The notes: generated by a model not told the origin, from the sequence alone. Shown: positions 26,649 through 36,856, numbered from the stretch's first letter. The stretch: 64,000 nucleotides of DNA from Nonlabens antarcticus (GCF_015356755.1 NZ_JADFCO010000064.1:186001-250000); one strand, 5' to 3'. Program-made: numbers and translations.

Positions 26649-27716
26649 TTAATTACGATCCTTACCTTTCTTGATCTTTTCATCTGCCCATTTTTCATCG
26701 CTTTCAGAGGCATCTAGATCTTCTTGTTCCCACTGGGCTTCGGGAGTATAATTTAGTTTGACGTAAATAGGAAAATGATCGGATCCTATGTTCTTTTCTC
26801 TCGCCATTTCTACAAGGGTGAAATCATTAGTGTGAAAAATATGATCCAGCGGCCAGCGCAGTAATTTATAGTCAGCACTGAAGGTATTAAAAAACCCTCG
26901 TCCACGTCTGGGATCTAAAAGCCCACTAATCTTTTGAAAAACTTTAGTAGTACGGGACCAAGCAACATCATTAAGATCACCAAATACCAAAACTAATTCG
27001 GCATCTTTATCAATCTCTTTACCCATTAATAATAGTTCTGCATCTCGATTTGTTGAGGTTTTACTTTCAGAAGGACTAGGCGGTCGTGGGTGCAAGCAAT
27101 GAATATTAACGCGCTTTCCATTATCCAGTTTTAAATAACCATGAAACGATGGGATATCATCCTTGATCAGGAATCGTATCTGCATATCCTCTAAAGGTAA
27201 TTTGGAATAGAGGTGCATACCATAAAGATTATCCAGCGGTTCTTTTACCGTATAGGGATAATCTGCTTCTAGATGTTCAAGTGCATCTTCCCATTTCCTA
27301 TCTGATTCTAATGTTAAGAATACATCTGGATCTCGAGAAGTAACTACATCAATAAACTTACCATAGTTGCGATTTGTGGTCAAAACATTACTGACTAGAA
27401 TGCTTATTTCATTGTCGTTATCCGGCCCACTATATCTTTTGACTTGGCGTTTCCAAAAAATGGTATAGGGTAAGATATGCCACAATTGATAAATTAAACT
27501 GACAAGGACTAAGCCTGTTACGACCCAATGCAATGGAGTATTAAAATCATAAAAAATAATGCTTAGAATCAAGCATATAGATATGAAAACAGAGATTTGT
27601 ATTCTAGGAAAATCAAAACCCCTTATCCACCAGTAATCAAACTTAGTAGTGGAAGCTATCGTGGGCAAGCAAGCCACAATATTAATTACTAATAAAACTA
27701 CTTCTAAGAAACTCAT
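26649..27716 (-). CDS. membrane-anchored endonuclease/exonuclease/phosphatase family protein
   Basis: A 355-residue protein with three N-terminal membrane helices (about 3-20, 35-55, 62-84) and a C-terminal EEP-fold domain from about 105: ISILVSNVL, PDVFLTLESD, GDLNDVAW (about 247-254) and the closing GSDHFPIYVKL (about 317-327) with the catalytic Asp-His pair. Members hydrolyse phosphodiester or phosphate bonds of nucleic acids, lipids or inositides; the substrate is unknown. The active site would face the periplasm or cytoplasm depending on topology. Single gene. Confidence 0.85.
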   Translation of the reverse strand: MSFLEVVLLVINIVACLPTIASTTKFDYWWIRGFDFPRIQISVFISICLILSIIFYDFNTPLHWVVTGLVLVSLIYQLWHILPYTIFWKRQVKRYSGPDNDNEISILVSNVLTTNRNYGKFIDVVTSRDPDVFLTLESDRKWEDALEHLEADYPYTVKEPLDNLYGMHLYSKLPLEDMQIRFLIKDDIPSFHGYLKLDNGKRVNIHCLHPRPPSPSESKTSTNRDAELLLMGKEIDKDAELVLVFGDLNDVAWSRTTKVFQKISGLLDPRRGRGFFNTFSADYKLLRWPLDHIFHTNDFTLVEMAREKNIGSDHFPIYVKLNYTPEAQWEQEDLDASESDEKWADEKIKKGKDRN

Positions 27717-27834
27717 ATTCTAAAATCAATATAATTGCGACAAAAACTCGTTTCCATGTTCACAATTCAAATTGTTATAAAGGTATCAAGAATTTCACGG
27801 TCTAGAGGATTGAATAGCATAATGATGAAGAGTT

Positions 27835-27850
27835 CGCTTTCGCGAAAGCA
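27835..27850. repeat. intergenic palindrome copy (one mismatch)
   Basis: CGCTTTCGCGAAAGCA, 28 bases beyond the aminotransferase stop codon and outside any gene. Confidence 0.85.
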
Positions 27851-27877
27851 AAATATCATTTCCTATCGCCTGCAAAC

Positions 27878-29383
27878 TTAAAAGCTAAAGAAATCTGCTT
27901 TGCTATGTGTTGTGTTGCCTGACGTATTAACCAAATCAAATTCATTGGATTGCTTATTGTACTTGTAATCTTGCGCCCATTCTTTCTGGTTGTCAATAAT
28001 GGCTGTTATCGCATTTGTAATAAACAGCAGCTCGGCATTAGTAAGAGTTGGATGTAGTGATACCCGCACCCATCCCGGTTTATCGGTTAAGTTTTTAGCT
28101 TCGATATCATTCATTATGCCCATTGAGGTTTCTGTATCTATATCCAGCAGATAATGAGCATAAGTGCTCGCGCACGACCACCCGCCGCGCACTTGAATTC
28201 CATAACGGTCATTAAGCAATCTAACCACCAAGTTGTAGTGCATCCCCTCAATATTGAATGAAATACAACCTATTCGGTTTTCGTTTTGACTCCCTAAAAT
28301 ATGTAGGGAGGAGTTTGATTTGAATTGGTTTGTGAACAGTTTCAATAACTCGAGTTCCCTTGCATGCATCTTATCAGGATCCATGGACTCCTTGAGTTTA
28401 ATTACTAGAGCCGCGCGCATCACTTGAAGTATTCCAGGTGTACCACTATCCTCCCGCACTTCAAGATCGTCATGGTATTGTTGTTTACCAGAAGGGGTGG
28501 TCCATTTTACATTCCCGCCACCAGGTTGATCTGGAGTTGTTTTTTTGTGGAGTTTTTTATCATAGAGAAGAATACCGCAGCTTCCTGGACCTCCTAAAAA
28601 TTTATGAGGGGAAAAGAATATTGCATCCAGCTTTTCTTCTGGATTCTCAGGATGCATATCCATAGAAACATAAGGTGCTGATGCTGCAAAATCAACAAAG
28701 CAGACACCAGCATGCTTATGCATTATTTTGGCCAGCTCATGATATGGGCTTTTAATGCCCGTGACGTTAGAACAAGCGGTAAAGGAGCCTATTTTTATCG
28801 AGCGATCCTTGTATTTATTCAGTTGATTTTCTAAATGTTCAGGATGGATGAGCAATTCCTCGTTAGGCGGTAATATGACAATGTCTGCATCTAGTTCAAA
28901 CCAGCAGGCCTGGTTAGAGTGATGTTCCATGTGGCTTAGGAATATGACGGGCTTATCGTTAATACTATCGTATAAGCTGGAATCATTTTTAGCTTTGAGA
29001 TCCAGAATGCGCAATAATTTATTGAGCGCCCCAGTCATGCCAGTTCCCGTTGTGATTAGAATATCATCACCAGATGCATTTACATGTTGTTTGATGATAT
29101 TCCTAGCCTCGTGATAGTGATAGGTAGTTTCCTTACCGCTCTCGCTGGAAAACGAATGCGTGTTTGCCATGATGGGACCTATACCATTACAGATCTTGTC
29201 CTCAATGGGCTGATACAATCTACCACTGGCGATCCAATCTGCATAAAGCATTTTTTGCGAACCATAAACCGTGTCAAAATGAAAATCCCTTCCAACAATG
29301 CCCGTTCTGAATGGTTTAAAATAATTCTCTAGAGATGTGGTGTTTTTCTCGTTCTGCTCGATAATTAGTTCCTCTTTTATCAT
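27878..29383 (-). CDS. class V aminotransferase-fold PLP-dependent enzyme
   Basis: Pyridoxal-phosphate enzyme of 501 residues related to cysteine desulfurases. Visible elements are the glycine-rich cofactor region TGTGMTGALNKLL (about 107-119), HMEHHSNQACW (about 151-161), the Asp of VDFAASAPYVS (about 225-235) and the PLP lysine in FFSPHKFLGGPGSCGILLYD (about 251-270). RGGWSCASTYAH (about 397-408) holds a Cys in the region of the desulfurase catalytic loop, so sulfur transfer from cysteine is possible but unproven. Its start overlaps the dsbD stop by four bases, indicating co-transcription. Confidence 0.85.
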   Translation of the reverse strand: MIKEELIIEQNEKNTTSLENYFKPFRTGIVGRDFHFDTVYGSQKMLYADWIASGRLYQPIEDKICNGIGPIMANTHSFSSESGKETTYHYHEARNIIKQHVNASGDDILITTGTGMTGALNKLLRILDLKAKNDSSLYDSINDKPVIFLSHMEHHSNQACWFELDADIVILPPNEELLIHPEHLENQLNKYKDRSIKIGSFTACSNVTGIKSPYHELAKIMHKHAGVCFVDFAASAPYVSMDMHPENPEEKLDAIFFSPHKFLGGPGSCGILLYDKKLHKKTTPDQPGGGNVKWTTPSGKQQYHDDLEVREDSGTPGILQVMRAALVIKLKESMDPDKMHARELELLKLFTNQFKSNSSLHILGSQNENRIGCISFNIEGMHYNLVVRLLNDRYGIQVRGGWSCASTYAHYLLDIDTETSMGIMNDIEAKNLTDKPGWVRVSLHPTLTNAELLFITNAITAIIDNQKEWAQDYKYNKQSNEFDLVNTSGNTTHSKADFFSF

Positions 29384-31380
29384 TGCTTAAAGTTTTCAAT
29401 TCCTGTTTTGAGCCATTGATCGTACTCTTCATAATCAGGAGTATAACCTACTGGTTCGTTCAAATTTTCCTCATCAAGTCCTATCAATACATAAAATGGC
29501 TGCGTATTGGTTTTATAACGAATGGTCTGGAATTCGCTCCATTTTTGACCTATGTATTTCAGTTTTTTGCCTGGTCTTAGTTTTGATTCGGTTACCTCAT
29601 CTTCCGGTAGCGGTCGTTTATCATCCACATAAAGAGAGATCAGTACTACATCGTTTTTCAACTGCTGCAATACTTGTGGTTTAGGCCATACGTTTTGCTC
29701 CATCTTGCGACAATTAACACACGCCCATCCCGTAAAGTCCAGCATGATGGGTTTGTTCACTTTTTTAGCGTAAGCGAGCCCTTTATCATAATCATTAAAA
29801 GCTAGAATTTGATGCGGAGCCAGTAAATGTGCGCCATCAGGAATTTCCTGTACGGCGCCTCCAGAACCTAATCCCACTTTAGAATTCCCAACACCGTAAG
29901 GCGATTCTGCATAATCTAACGGTGGTGGGAATGCACTGATCAGATTGAGAGGCGCGCCCCAAAGTCCGGGAATCATATAAACGGTAAATGCAGCGACCAG
30001 CAAGCCCAGACACAGCCTTCCTACCGATATTTTAGTCATTGGAGAATCGTGGGGCAACTGGATTTTCCCCAAAAGATACAGCGCCAGCGCTCCAAAAACA
30101 GTAATCCATATCGCAAGGAAAACCTCGCGTTCGAGGAAATGTAATTGCAACACAAGATCTGCTTGTGAAAGAAATTTAAATGCTAGTGCCAATTCTAGAA
30201 AACCTAAAACCACCTTGACCGTGTTGAGCCACCCGCCAGATTTAGGCAGCGAGTTCAGCCATCCAGGAAATGCTGCAAAAAGAGCAAAGGGTAATGCAAT
30301 CGCTAGGGAAAATCCTAACATGCCGATTATGGGAGCGATCCCACCTTTAGAAGCCGCCTCTACCAGCAGGGTTCCCACAATAGGTCCCGTACAGGAAAAG
30401 GAAACGATAGCGAGTGCCAGTGCCATAAAAAACATTCCTACCAGGCCACCGCGATCTGCTTGCTTATCTACTTTATTCACCCATTTATTAGGTAACATGA
30501 TTTCAAACGCGCCTAAAAAGGAAAGTGCAAATACAATCAATAATAAAAAGAAAATGACATTGAACCAGACGCTGGTGGATAACGCATTGAGGGCATCTGC
30601 GCCAAATATGGCGGTGACCGCCGTACCTAATAGCACATAAATTACCACGATAAAGGCACCATAGATTATAGCATTCTTAATTCCCTTAGCCTTGCTCTTG
30701 CTTTGCTTTGTAAAAAAGCTCACTGTCATGGGAATCATCGGGAATACACAGGGTGTAAGCAATGCCGCAAAACCTGAAATAAAGGAGATAATAAAAATGG
30801 CCCACAGTCCTTTGTTTGATTCTTGTTTTTCCTCCTTTTCAATCTGTGCTACTGCAGCACTTTCACCGCTGTTGTCATCTTCTATCGATTGTGTGATATC
30901 TGCAGACATGGCTGATGCAGAAGCCTCAGTGGCGGTTGATAAATCAAAATTTAAATCAACGTAGGAAGGAGGGAGGCAGCGCTCATCATCACAGACCATG
31001 AATTCTACCTCGCCCGTGATCTGGTCAAGGGAACCGTCACTCACTTTAATGCGTTGTCTGAAACTAGCACTGTTCCCAAAAAAGGTAATCACCATATTGA
31101 AAACAGGGTCATTAATCGTCACCCCTTTTTCTTCTCGCGTATCACCAACCAATTCATAACCGGTGACCTCGTTAAAAGTAAAAGTGGTCGGGATAGGACC
31201 GTTTTCTGGAACGCTTTGAGAATATAAATGCCATCCCGGATCAATGGTAGCATTTGCGACTAGATCATATTCATTCTCAGAAATTTGCTCCACAGATGTC
31301 GACCATGTGACGGGTTTGAAAATCTGTCCCGTAGCGACAAATGCAAAGAGTAAAAAACCAAGAAAAAGAAAATGTCTCAT
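29380..31380 (-). CDS. dsbD: thiol:disulfide interchange protein DsbD
   Basis: Inner-membrane electron conduit that moves reducing power from cytoplasmic thioredoxin to periplasmic thiols, used in cytochrome c maturation and disulfide isomerisation. The order is a signal peptide (1-18, ending TGQ), an N-terminal beta domain with VCDDERCLPP (about 130-139), a membrane domain of about eight helices with ALLTPCVFPMIPMT and SFSCTGPIVGT bearing the reactive Cys, and a C-terminal thioredoxin domain with WACVNC (about 558-563). The 666 residues are usual for Bacteroidota. It is the first gene of a pair with the aminotransferase. Confidence 0.93.
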   Translation of the reverse strand: MRHFLFLGFLLFAFVATGQIFKPVTWSTSVEQISENEYDLVANATIDPGWHLYSQSVPENGPIPTTFTFNEVTGYELVGDTREEKGVTINDPVFNMVITFFGNSASFRQRIKVSDGSLDQITGEVEFMVCDDERCLPPSYVDLNFDLSTATEASASAMSADITQSIEDDNSGESAAVAQIEKEEKQESNKGLWAIFIISFISGFAALLTPCVFPMIPMTVSFFTKQSKSKAKGIKNAIIYGAFIVVIYVLLGTAVTAIFGADALNALSTSVWFNVIFFLLLIVFALSFLGAFEIMLPNKWVNKVDKQADRGGLVGMFFMALALAIVSFSCTGPIVGTLLVEAASKGGIAPIIGMLGFSLAIALPFALFAAFPGWLNSLPKSGGWLNTVKVVLGFLELALAFKFLSQADLVLQLHFLEREVFLAIWITVFGALALYLLGKIQLPHDSPMTKISVGRLCLGLLVAAFTVYMIPGLWGAPLNLISAFPPPLDYAESPYGVGNSKVGLGSGGAVQEIPDGAHLLAPHQILAFNDYDKGLAYAKKVNKPIMLDFTGWACVNCRKMEQNVWPKPQVLQQLKNDVVLISLYVDDKRPLPEDEVTESKLRPGKKLKYIGQKWSEFQTIRYKTNTQPFYVLIGLDEENLNEPVGYTPDYEEYDQWLKTGIENFKQ

Positions 31381-31418
31381 AACATACTGTTTTTATAAGG
31401 TGAGATAGAGGGCGAACT

Positions 31419-34199
31419 CTACTTTTTAAGTGGCTCTCCGTTTTGATCGAGAGATCCCGCTTTTATGATTACTAGTTTATTCAAATCAATATATTTTTTG
31501 ATGGCATCATTTACCTGCTCGACGCTAACGGCATTGAGATCTTTAGAATATTGATAGACATAGGATGGATCTTCCCCACGCTCCACGACAGAAAGAATGT
31601 TAGCAGCCATTCCTGTAGTAGTGGCAAGTCCTATCTTAAAACTACCATTTAGATTTGACTTTGCGTTCTGTAACTCGGTGGAAGTTACTCCATCTGCTAC
31701 CCATTTTTTGAGTTGCTTCATGGTGGCATCTTCACCCTTCTGTAAAAGTTCTGGGTTGAAAGATGCGTTGATCATCCAGTGACCGCCAGTAAACTGGTGC
31801 CCACTGTGCGCGCTGTAGATTCCGTAAGTGAGCCCTTCTTTATCACGCACGTTCAACATCAATCTACCAGAGAAATCGCCACCTAGAATAAAGTTGCCTA
31901 GGTAAAAAGGGAGGTAGTCTGGATTTAATCTATCCAGTCCTGTGTATTGCGCTATAAAAAATTCAGCACTTGGTTTTTCTGGTATGGAAATTACCGTGGT
32001 TTTGCCCTCTACTTTTGTCATTGATTTCTTCTTGACGTCTCTTGCTGTTCCACCTTTCCAGTTCTTAAAATGAGAATTCAATGTTTTGTAGATGACATTA
32101 TTATTTACATCACCTACTGCTACCAGATGCATGTCTTTAGGACCAAAATAAGTTTGATGAAACGTCTTCACATCAGCGATGGTGGCGTTTTGTGTGTTGT
32201 CAATTCGATCTTGTATGCTATAGGAATAATTAGGGTGTCCTTCTTTATAGATCGTTTGTGCCAGCATGATGCGCCCTTGTGTACCAGGATCAGAGAGACC
32301 TTGTTGCAATTGACCTACATATTGTTGCTTCAACAACTCAAATTCATTCTCATCAAATAAAGGAGAACGTAATTCCTCCGCAAGAATTTGTACCACAGTA
32401 TCCACATCATCTGACAAGCATTTGAAACTCATACTTACCTTGTCATCGTCCGCGCCTATGTAAATATATACGCCCAGTTGCTCCAGCTTTCGCGAAAGCG
32501 TGCTCTTATCATTTTTAGTGGTTCCCTTAGAAAGCATTGCTGCAGTGAGACTGGGAATCATTTCATTTTTAGCTTTGCCGAAATAGGCATCAATGGGAAA
32601 ACTTGCTGCCACGGTTAGAAAACCTTTGGCACCTGTTTTTTTGGTAATCACATCAATTCCTGCAATCGTTTTTCTATTGAAACCGGAGTCATCCTTTAAT
32701 ATTTTAGTGATCGTCACCTCATCAGTCTGGATTGATGGATTATCAAAGTTATTAAAGAGTGCTGGATCGCGGTAAAAGTTTGGCGATGAGGTTGTGGTAA
32801 ATCGAGTAGCTTTCGCTGTAGTTTCTGGGTTGGAACCGCTGGACTTAGGGATGAAATATCCCGTGGTACTTTGATCTTCAACCAGATATTTTACTGCGAC
32901 TCTGTCCACATCTGCAGCGGTAACTTTTTGAAGTTTTTTGCTTCCATTGATATAATCGGTCCAGTCGCCACCGGCAATATATTCTGCAAGATCTGCTGCA
33001 ATGCTGCCAGCACCATCACGGTTAAGGATGGCTTGCGCATTGTTGTTTGCTACAATCCTGTCAACATTTTTTTGTTGAGCGCCGTTCTTTTTAAACTCTT
33101 CGATTACATCAATCAATCGCTTGTCTAGATCTTCATTTTCTTTAGAAACATCAAATCCTGTCCCTACTGTTAAAAGACCTACTTCTTGAAATTCTGATGC
33201 AGAGGCGTAGGCATAAAATGCCTCGCCACCGTCAACGAGTTCGCGGTGTAGGGAAGATAATGGACCGCCACCTAACAATTCTGCCAACACCGTAATTGCT
33301 GGATAATCCTCGTGAGAAACTCCGGGAATTTTAAAACCTTGAAGTACCACCTTGCTCTCGCCTGCTTTTTTAATAGTGACACGTCTAGGCCCGTATTGTG
33401 TTGGTTCTTCCGTATTAGGCGATGGAATCTCATGGGTGGAGCGATTAATTTTTCCAAAATGCGTATCGATCATTTCAAAAAGTTCTTTCTTATCAAAATC
33501 TCCTACCACTGTTAGATAGGCATTATTAGGCCAGTAATACGTATCATAAAAGTCCCTCAAGTCTTCCATAGGCATATTTTCAATATCAGATCGCCAGCCT
33601 ATGGTAGCGTGATGGTAAGGATGAGCCATGTAAGCCGTTGCCCATATTTCTTTTCCCAGCACAGAGTTGGGGTTGTTCTCACCACGTTCAAACTCGTTGC
33701 GCACAACAGTCATTTCCGCATCTTTATCTTCCTGCAGCAATAATAAGTTGCGCATGCGATCTGCCTCAATTTCCAGAGCCAGTTCCACTTTGTCACTGGG
33801 GATCGTCTCATAATAATTGGTCCGGTCGTTCCAGGTGGTCGCATTCATTTGTGCACCTATGCGCGTCAATTCAGTATCGATTGAATTCCCATTTTCCCGA
33901 TTGAACTTATCGGTTCCCTTAAACATTAAATGTTCTAGTAAATGGGTGGATCCTGTGTTGCCGGTGACCTCATGTTTCGAGCCTACCATATAGACCATTT
34001 GTACGTTTACTACGGGAGCTGCCTTATCCTGCACCAGTAGAATTTTCAAACCGTTAGGCGTGTAAAGGTATTCTTCCACTCCTTCTAGAGCTCGTGTTTT
34101 TGTAAATAGGGTTGATGGGGATTGCGCTTTCGCGAAAGCGGAAACCATCAAAAGGCAAACAAGATACATGCATACCGTAGTGCAACTTAGATTCTTCAT
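31419..34199 (-). CDS. M16 family zinc metallopeptidase, secreted
   Basis: Pitrilysin-type peptidase of 926 residues with two M16 halves. The zinc site H86-LLE-H90 (HxxEH) lies in the first half, and the downstream glutamate of VVRNEFERGENNP supplies the third ligand. The second half lacks this motif, as is normal for the regulatory half. A signal peptide (about 1-25) ends in AFAKA followed by Gln; this cleavage region is encoded by a palindrome copy at 34125-34140. Another copy at 32485-32500 encodes LSRK in the second half. It follows the SusCD/TlpA genes, suggesting a role in breaking down imported or extracellular peptides. Confidence 0.92.
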   Translation of the reverse strand: MKNLSCTTVCMYLVCLLMVSAFAKAQSPSTLFTKTRALEGVEEYLYTPNGLKILLVQDKAAPVVNVQMVYMVGSKHEVTGNTGSTHLLEHLMFKGTDKFNRENGNSIDTELTRIGAQMNATTWNDRTNYYETIPSDKVELALEIEADRMRNLLLLQEDKDAEMTVVRNEFERGENNPNSVLGKEIWATAYMAHPYHHATIGWRSDIENMPMEDLRDFYDTYYWPNNAYLTVVGDFDKKELFEMIDTHFGKINRSTHEIPSPNTEEPTQYGPRRVTIKKAGESKVVLQGFKIPGVSHEDYPAITVLAELLGGGPLSSLHRELVDGGEAFYAYASASEFQEVGLLTVGTGFDVSKENEDLDKRLIDVIEEFKKNGAQQKNVDRIVANNNAQAILNRDGAGSIAADLAEYIAGGDWTDYINGSKKLQKVTAADVDRVAVKYLVEDQSTTGYFIPKSSGSNPETTAKATRFTTTSSPNFYRDPALFNNFDNPSIQTDEVTITKILKDDSGFNRKTIAGIDVITKKTGAKGFLTVAASFPIDAYFGKAKNEMIPSLTAAMLSKGTTKNDKSTLSRKLEQLGVYIYIGADDDKVSMSFKCLSDDVDTVVQILAEELRSPLFDENEFELLKQQYVGQLQQGLSDPGTQGRIMLAQTIYKEGHPNYSYSIQDRIDNTQNATIADVKTFHQTYFGPKDMHLVAVGDVNNNVIYKTLNSHFKNWKGGTARDVKKKSMTKVEGKTTVISIPEKPSAEFFIAQYTGLDRLNPDYLPFYLGNFILGGDFSGRLMLNVRDKEGLTYGIYSAHSGHQFTGGHWMINASFNPELLQKGEDATMKQLKKWVADGVTSTELQNAKSNLNGSFKIGLATTTGMAANILSVVERGEDPSYVYQYSKDLNAVSVEQVNDAIKKYIDLNKLVIIKAGSLDQNGEPLKK
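32485..32500. repeat. palindrome copy inside the M16 peptidase gene (one mismatch)
   Basis: AGCTTTCGCGAAAGCG, read as LSRK (STLSRKLEQLG) in the second M16 half. Confidence 0.85.
34125..34140. repeat. CGCTTTCGCGAAAGCG palindrome encoding a signal-peptide end
   Basis: Perfect copy near the 5' end of the M16 gene. It encodes AFAKA, whose A-x-A forms the predicted signal peptidase I site. Confidence 0.9.
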
Positions 34200-34302
34200 A
34201 GACCGATTTGTTAGTAATTATCAAGCAGTATTCTCGCTGGATAGGGCAAAAAAGAGCTTATTCCTAGAGGTTATATCCAGGATGATAGTGAGAAATTAAA
34301 GT

Positions 34303-34346
34303 AAAAAAAGCCTCCCATCGGTATCCATAAAATGCCGATGGAAGAC
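34303..34346 (-). terminator. intrinsic terminator after the TlpA-like lipoprotein gene
   Basis: Inverted repeat (arms about 34310-34324 and 34331-34346) followed on the minus strand by a run of seven T. It would end or attenuate the SusCD-TlpA transcript before the M16 gene. Confidence 0.8.
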
Positions 34347-34364
34347 TCTAAATTGAGGAGTGGA

Positions 34365-35402
34365 CTAGATGTCTAAAGAGTCGAAAAGCTCCTTCAATCG
34401 TGGTTCACTAGGGCGAGGAGCATCATAGGTAATGATGTTTCCCTGTGGATCTAACAAAATAAATCTTGGTATTCCATATATGTAATAGTCTCTTACAAAT
34501 TTAGAATCTATCTGATTATCAGCCAGCAATTGTGTACCATGAAGTTCTTTATCTACAATCATATCACGCCACTTTTGTTCATCCTTTGCAGGATCGTCAA
34601 TGGACAGACCGATAAACTGGATATTCTTGTCAGCATATTCCTTCTCAATCTCATTCATGTAGGGCATTTCAACAATGCAGGGAACACACCAGGTCGCCCA
34701 TATGTCTATGTAAACATATTTACCACGGTAATCTTCAAGGTCATTTGTTCCACCACTATAATTTACATAATCTGTAAAAGGTGGAGAGGGCATTCCCTTG
34801 CTAAGCTTGCTATTAATCTCTAACTGTTCTTTGTGCTGCGCAGTAATGTCTGTCTTGAAATTTTGAAGATTTTCTTTTTGTAATGTGATAAACTCTGGGG
34901 ACATCACTTCTTTCTTAGCATCTAATATCTCTATAAGGCCATTGTTATAATCGTCGGTTTTACGGTCAAAAGCAGCATCGTCAAGAGCTAGGTATTCCTT
35001 ATAATCTTCACCCATTAAAACCCCACTGCGTTTGTTTTTCTCTCTAAGAAAATTATTTTCCTCGGCTCCTTTCCCTGAAAAAGCAATGGTTTTTGTGATA
35101 TTTTCTTTGTCAAATGTGAGTTCTAGATCCATATCGTTTTCTAGATAGATCCCGAATACATTTTCATAAACCCCATTGAAAGAGGCTGGTTCTTCCAGTT
35201 TTAAAGTGTCTCTAAAAACACCATTCTTATCAACTGGAATAGTTACTGATTTACTGGTGGCTGGATTGTACAGCCTAAAACCTAATCCTTCTGTAGGGTT
35301 GCTGATTTTCCCGTGGATGACGGCATAATCTTTAGGCGGTTGTTCTTCTTTCTTGCAGGAAGCAAGGATTAGGCACATAAATAATAACGATAGATATTTC
35401 AT
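34365..35402 (-). CDS. TlpA-like thioredoxin-fold lipoprotein
   Basis: Envelope lipoprotein of 345 residues: a type II signal peptide with lipobox LASC (lipidated C16), an N-terminal DUF4369-like beta domain (about 28-130), a helical middle and a C-terminal thioredoxin domain with ATWCVPC (about 232-238) and a cis-proline (GIPRFILLD). It would reduce disulfides in the periplasm or on the outer leaflet. It lies 18 bases after SusD on the same strand and is followed by a terminator, so it belongs to the SusCD operon. Such pairing suggests handling of disulfide-bearing peptides. Confidence 0.88.
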   Translation of the reverse strand: MKYLSLLFMCLILASCKKEEQPPKDYAVIHGKISNPTEGLGFRLYNPATSKSVTIPVDKNGVFRDTLKLEEPASFNGVYENVFGIYLENDMDLELTFDKENITKTIAFSGKGAEENNFLREKNKRSGVLMGEDYKEYLALDDAAFDRKTDDYNNGLIEILDAKKEVMSPEFITLQKENLQNFKTDITAQHKEQLEINSKLSKGMPSPPFTDYVNYSGGTNDLEDYRGKYVYIDIWATWCVPCIVEMPYMNEIEKEYADKNIQFIGLSIDDPAKDEQKWRDMIVDKELHGTQLLADNQIDSKFVRDYYIYGIPRFILLDPQGNIITYDAPRPSEPRLKELFDSLDI

Positions 35403-35420
35403 TGTTGTTTGTTTTAAAAA

Positions 35421-36845
35421 TTAGTATCCCGGATTTTGTATTAGGGCATTATTTCCAGTAATGGCAGTTGTTGTGTACGGGAAAATAAATTTGTCTTTGG
35501 TGGTTAAAGTTGGTTTTATTGCTGCAGCAGAGATATCGCCTAGTTGATCATAACGAACCAAATCATAATAAGGCTCTCCATTTTCAAAAAATAGTTCCAA
35601 TAACTTCTCCTGACGGATATCTTCAAGAAGCGTGGCTTTGTCGGTAAACACTTTATCCGTTGCTCCAGCTCTATTTCTTATGGTATTTAAACTACCTAGT
35701 GCAACCGTTGCAAGATCGCCTCCGGTTCTTCTTGCCTCAGCTTCAGCATGTACTAGATAAATCTCGCCTAATCGTAAGTGGTATAGTGTGTTGTTCTCAC
35801 TGTTCGTAAAGTCATTATAAGGATATTTTCCATTTGATTTCACACCTTTGGTTGCTCCAGAATAAGCATAGCTAAATCTTGCATCATAGCCACTTCCAAC
35901 ACCGCTAAGTGATCCATCACTTCCTGTTCCCACCTGGTTGTCAGCAATACTTCTAAGCGTTTCACTGTAAGTAGTTCTATTTACCTGGCTCATTTGCGTA
36001 CCACCTTCTGCTCCTGGGCCCGTAAATGGGGCAAATAAAACCTCAGAGGAATTTGACTTGTTAATAAAGATGTTTTGATAGTTAGACTCAAGGGAATAGC
36101 CATCTGTATTATTAATGACTTCAAGTGCTAGGCTTGCAGCGATATCATAATTACCGCGATATAATTCAACTTTAGAAAGTAATGCTCTGGCAGCGGTACT
36201 TCCCGAATAAAAATGTTCAATAGATTTTGGACCATTCTGTGCAGCAAACTCTAGATCTGCAGCGATGAGGTCGTACGCTTCCTTAACCGTACCACGAGGT
36301 TTTGATTCCAACTCTGTAGAAAAATTTGTACTTAGTACGATTCCAAAATTAGAATTGAGGTCATAGAATTGGCCAAAATATCTCAGCAGGTAAAAGTTGG
36401 TAAGTGCTCTTTGAAACTTAGCTTCAGATATGATGATGTTTTTACGATCCTCTTCAATACCTACCGCTTTGCCAGCCTCTAATTCTTCAATTAGGAAATT
36501 GGTTTGGTTCACGATTTTGTACAACCCATTATAAAGGTTTGTCAAATAACGATTGGTTACTGGTATATTGTTAGTGTTATAGGGTGTAGAACCTCCTGAT
36601 AGAAATCCGTTAATGACTCCTTCATTCCCGTAAGCAGCAACATAAATGGGAAACCCACTTACATCAAATTCACGTCCTAAATCATAGACTCCATTAAGTA
36701 CTTGTTGTGCAGATGCCTCGTCACGTATGGCGTTTTCAGAAACCAACTGATTAATAGGCTGAATGTCATCCATGCTACAACTGCTCACGATAAAAGCTAT
36801 TGCTGCAAAAACTAATATTTGAATATTGTTTTTAATATTTTTCAT
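35421..36845 (-). CDS. SusD/RagB family nutrient-binding outer-membrane lipoprotein
   Basis: Surface lipoprotein of 474 residues that acts as the lid over its SusC partner. Lipidation would be at C23 (VSSC). The SusD-like N-terminal region (ASAQQVLNGVYD, about 44-55) with TPR-like helices precedes the C-terminal segment carrying the NTIRNRAG motif (about 384-391) and the RQEKLLELFFENGEPYYDLVRY stretch typical of the family. It is 11 bases downstream of SusC and upstream of the TlpA-like gene. Substrate unknown; no carbohydrate enzymes are nearby. Confidence 0.95.
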   Translation of the reverse strand: MKNIKNNIQILVFAAIAFIVSSCSMDDIQPINQLVSENAIRDEASAQQVLNGVYDLGREFDVSGFPIYVAAYGNEGVINGFLSGGSTPYNTNNIPVTNRYLTNLYNGLYKIVNQTNFLIEELEAGKAVGIEEDRKNIIISEAKFQRALTNFYLLRYFGQFYDLNSNFGIVLSTNFSTELESKPRGTVKEAYDLIAADLEFAAQNGPKSIEHFYSGSTAARALLSKVELYRGNYDIAASLALEVINNTDGYSLESNYQNIFINKSNSSEVLFAPFTGPGAEGGTQMSQVNRTTYSETLRSIADNQVGTGSDGSLSGVGSGYDARFSYAYSGATKGVKSNGKYPYNDFTNSENNTLYHLRLGEIYLVHAEAEARRTGGDLATVALGSLNTIRNRAGATDKVFTDKATLLEDIRQEKLLELFFENGEPYYDLVRYDQLGDISAAAIKPTLTTKDKFIFPYTTTAITGNNALIQNPGY

Positions 36846-36856
36846 CTTTTGATTTT

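Noticed and set aside
30215-30964. Plus-strand open frames across dsbD
   Set aside because: Antisense shadows of the conserved membrane domain of DsbD.
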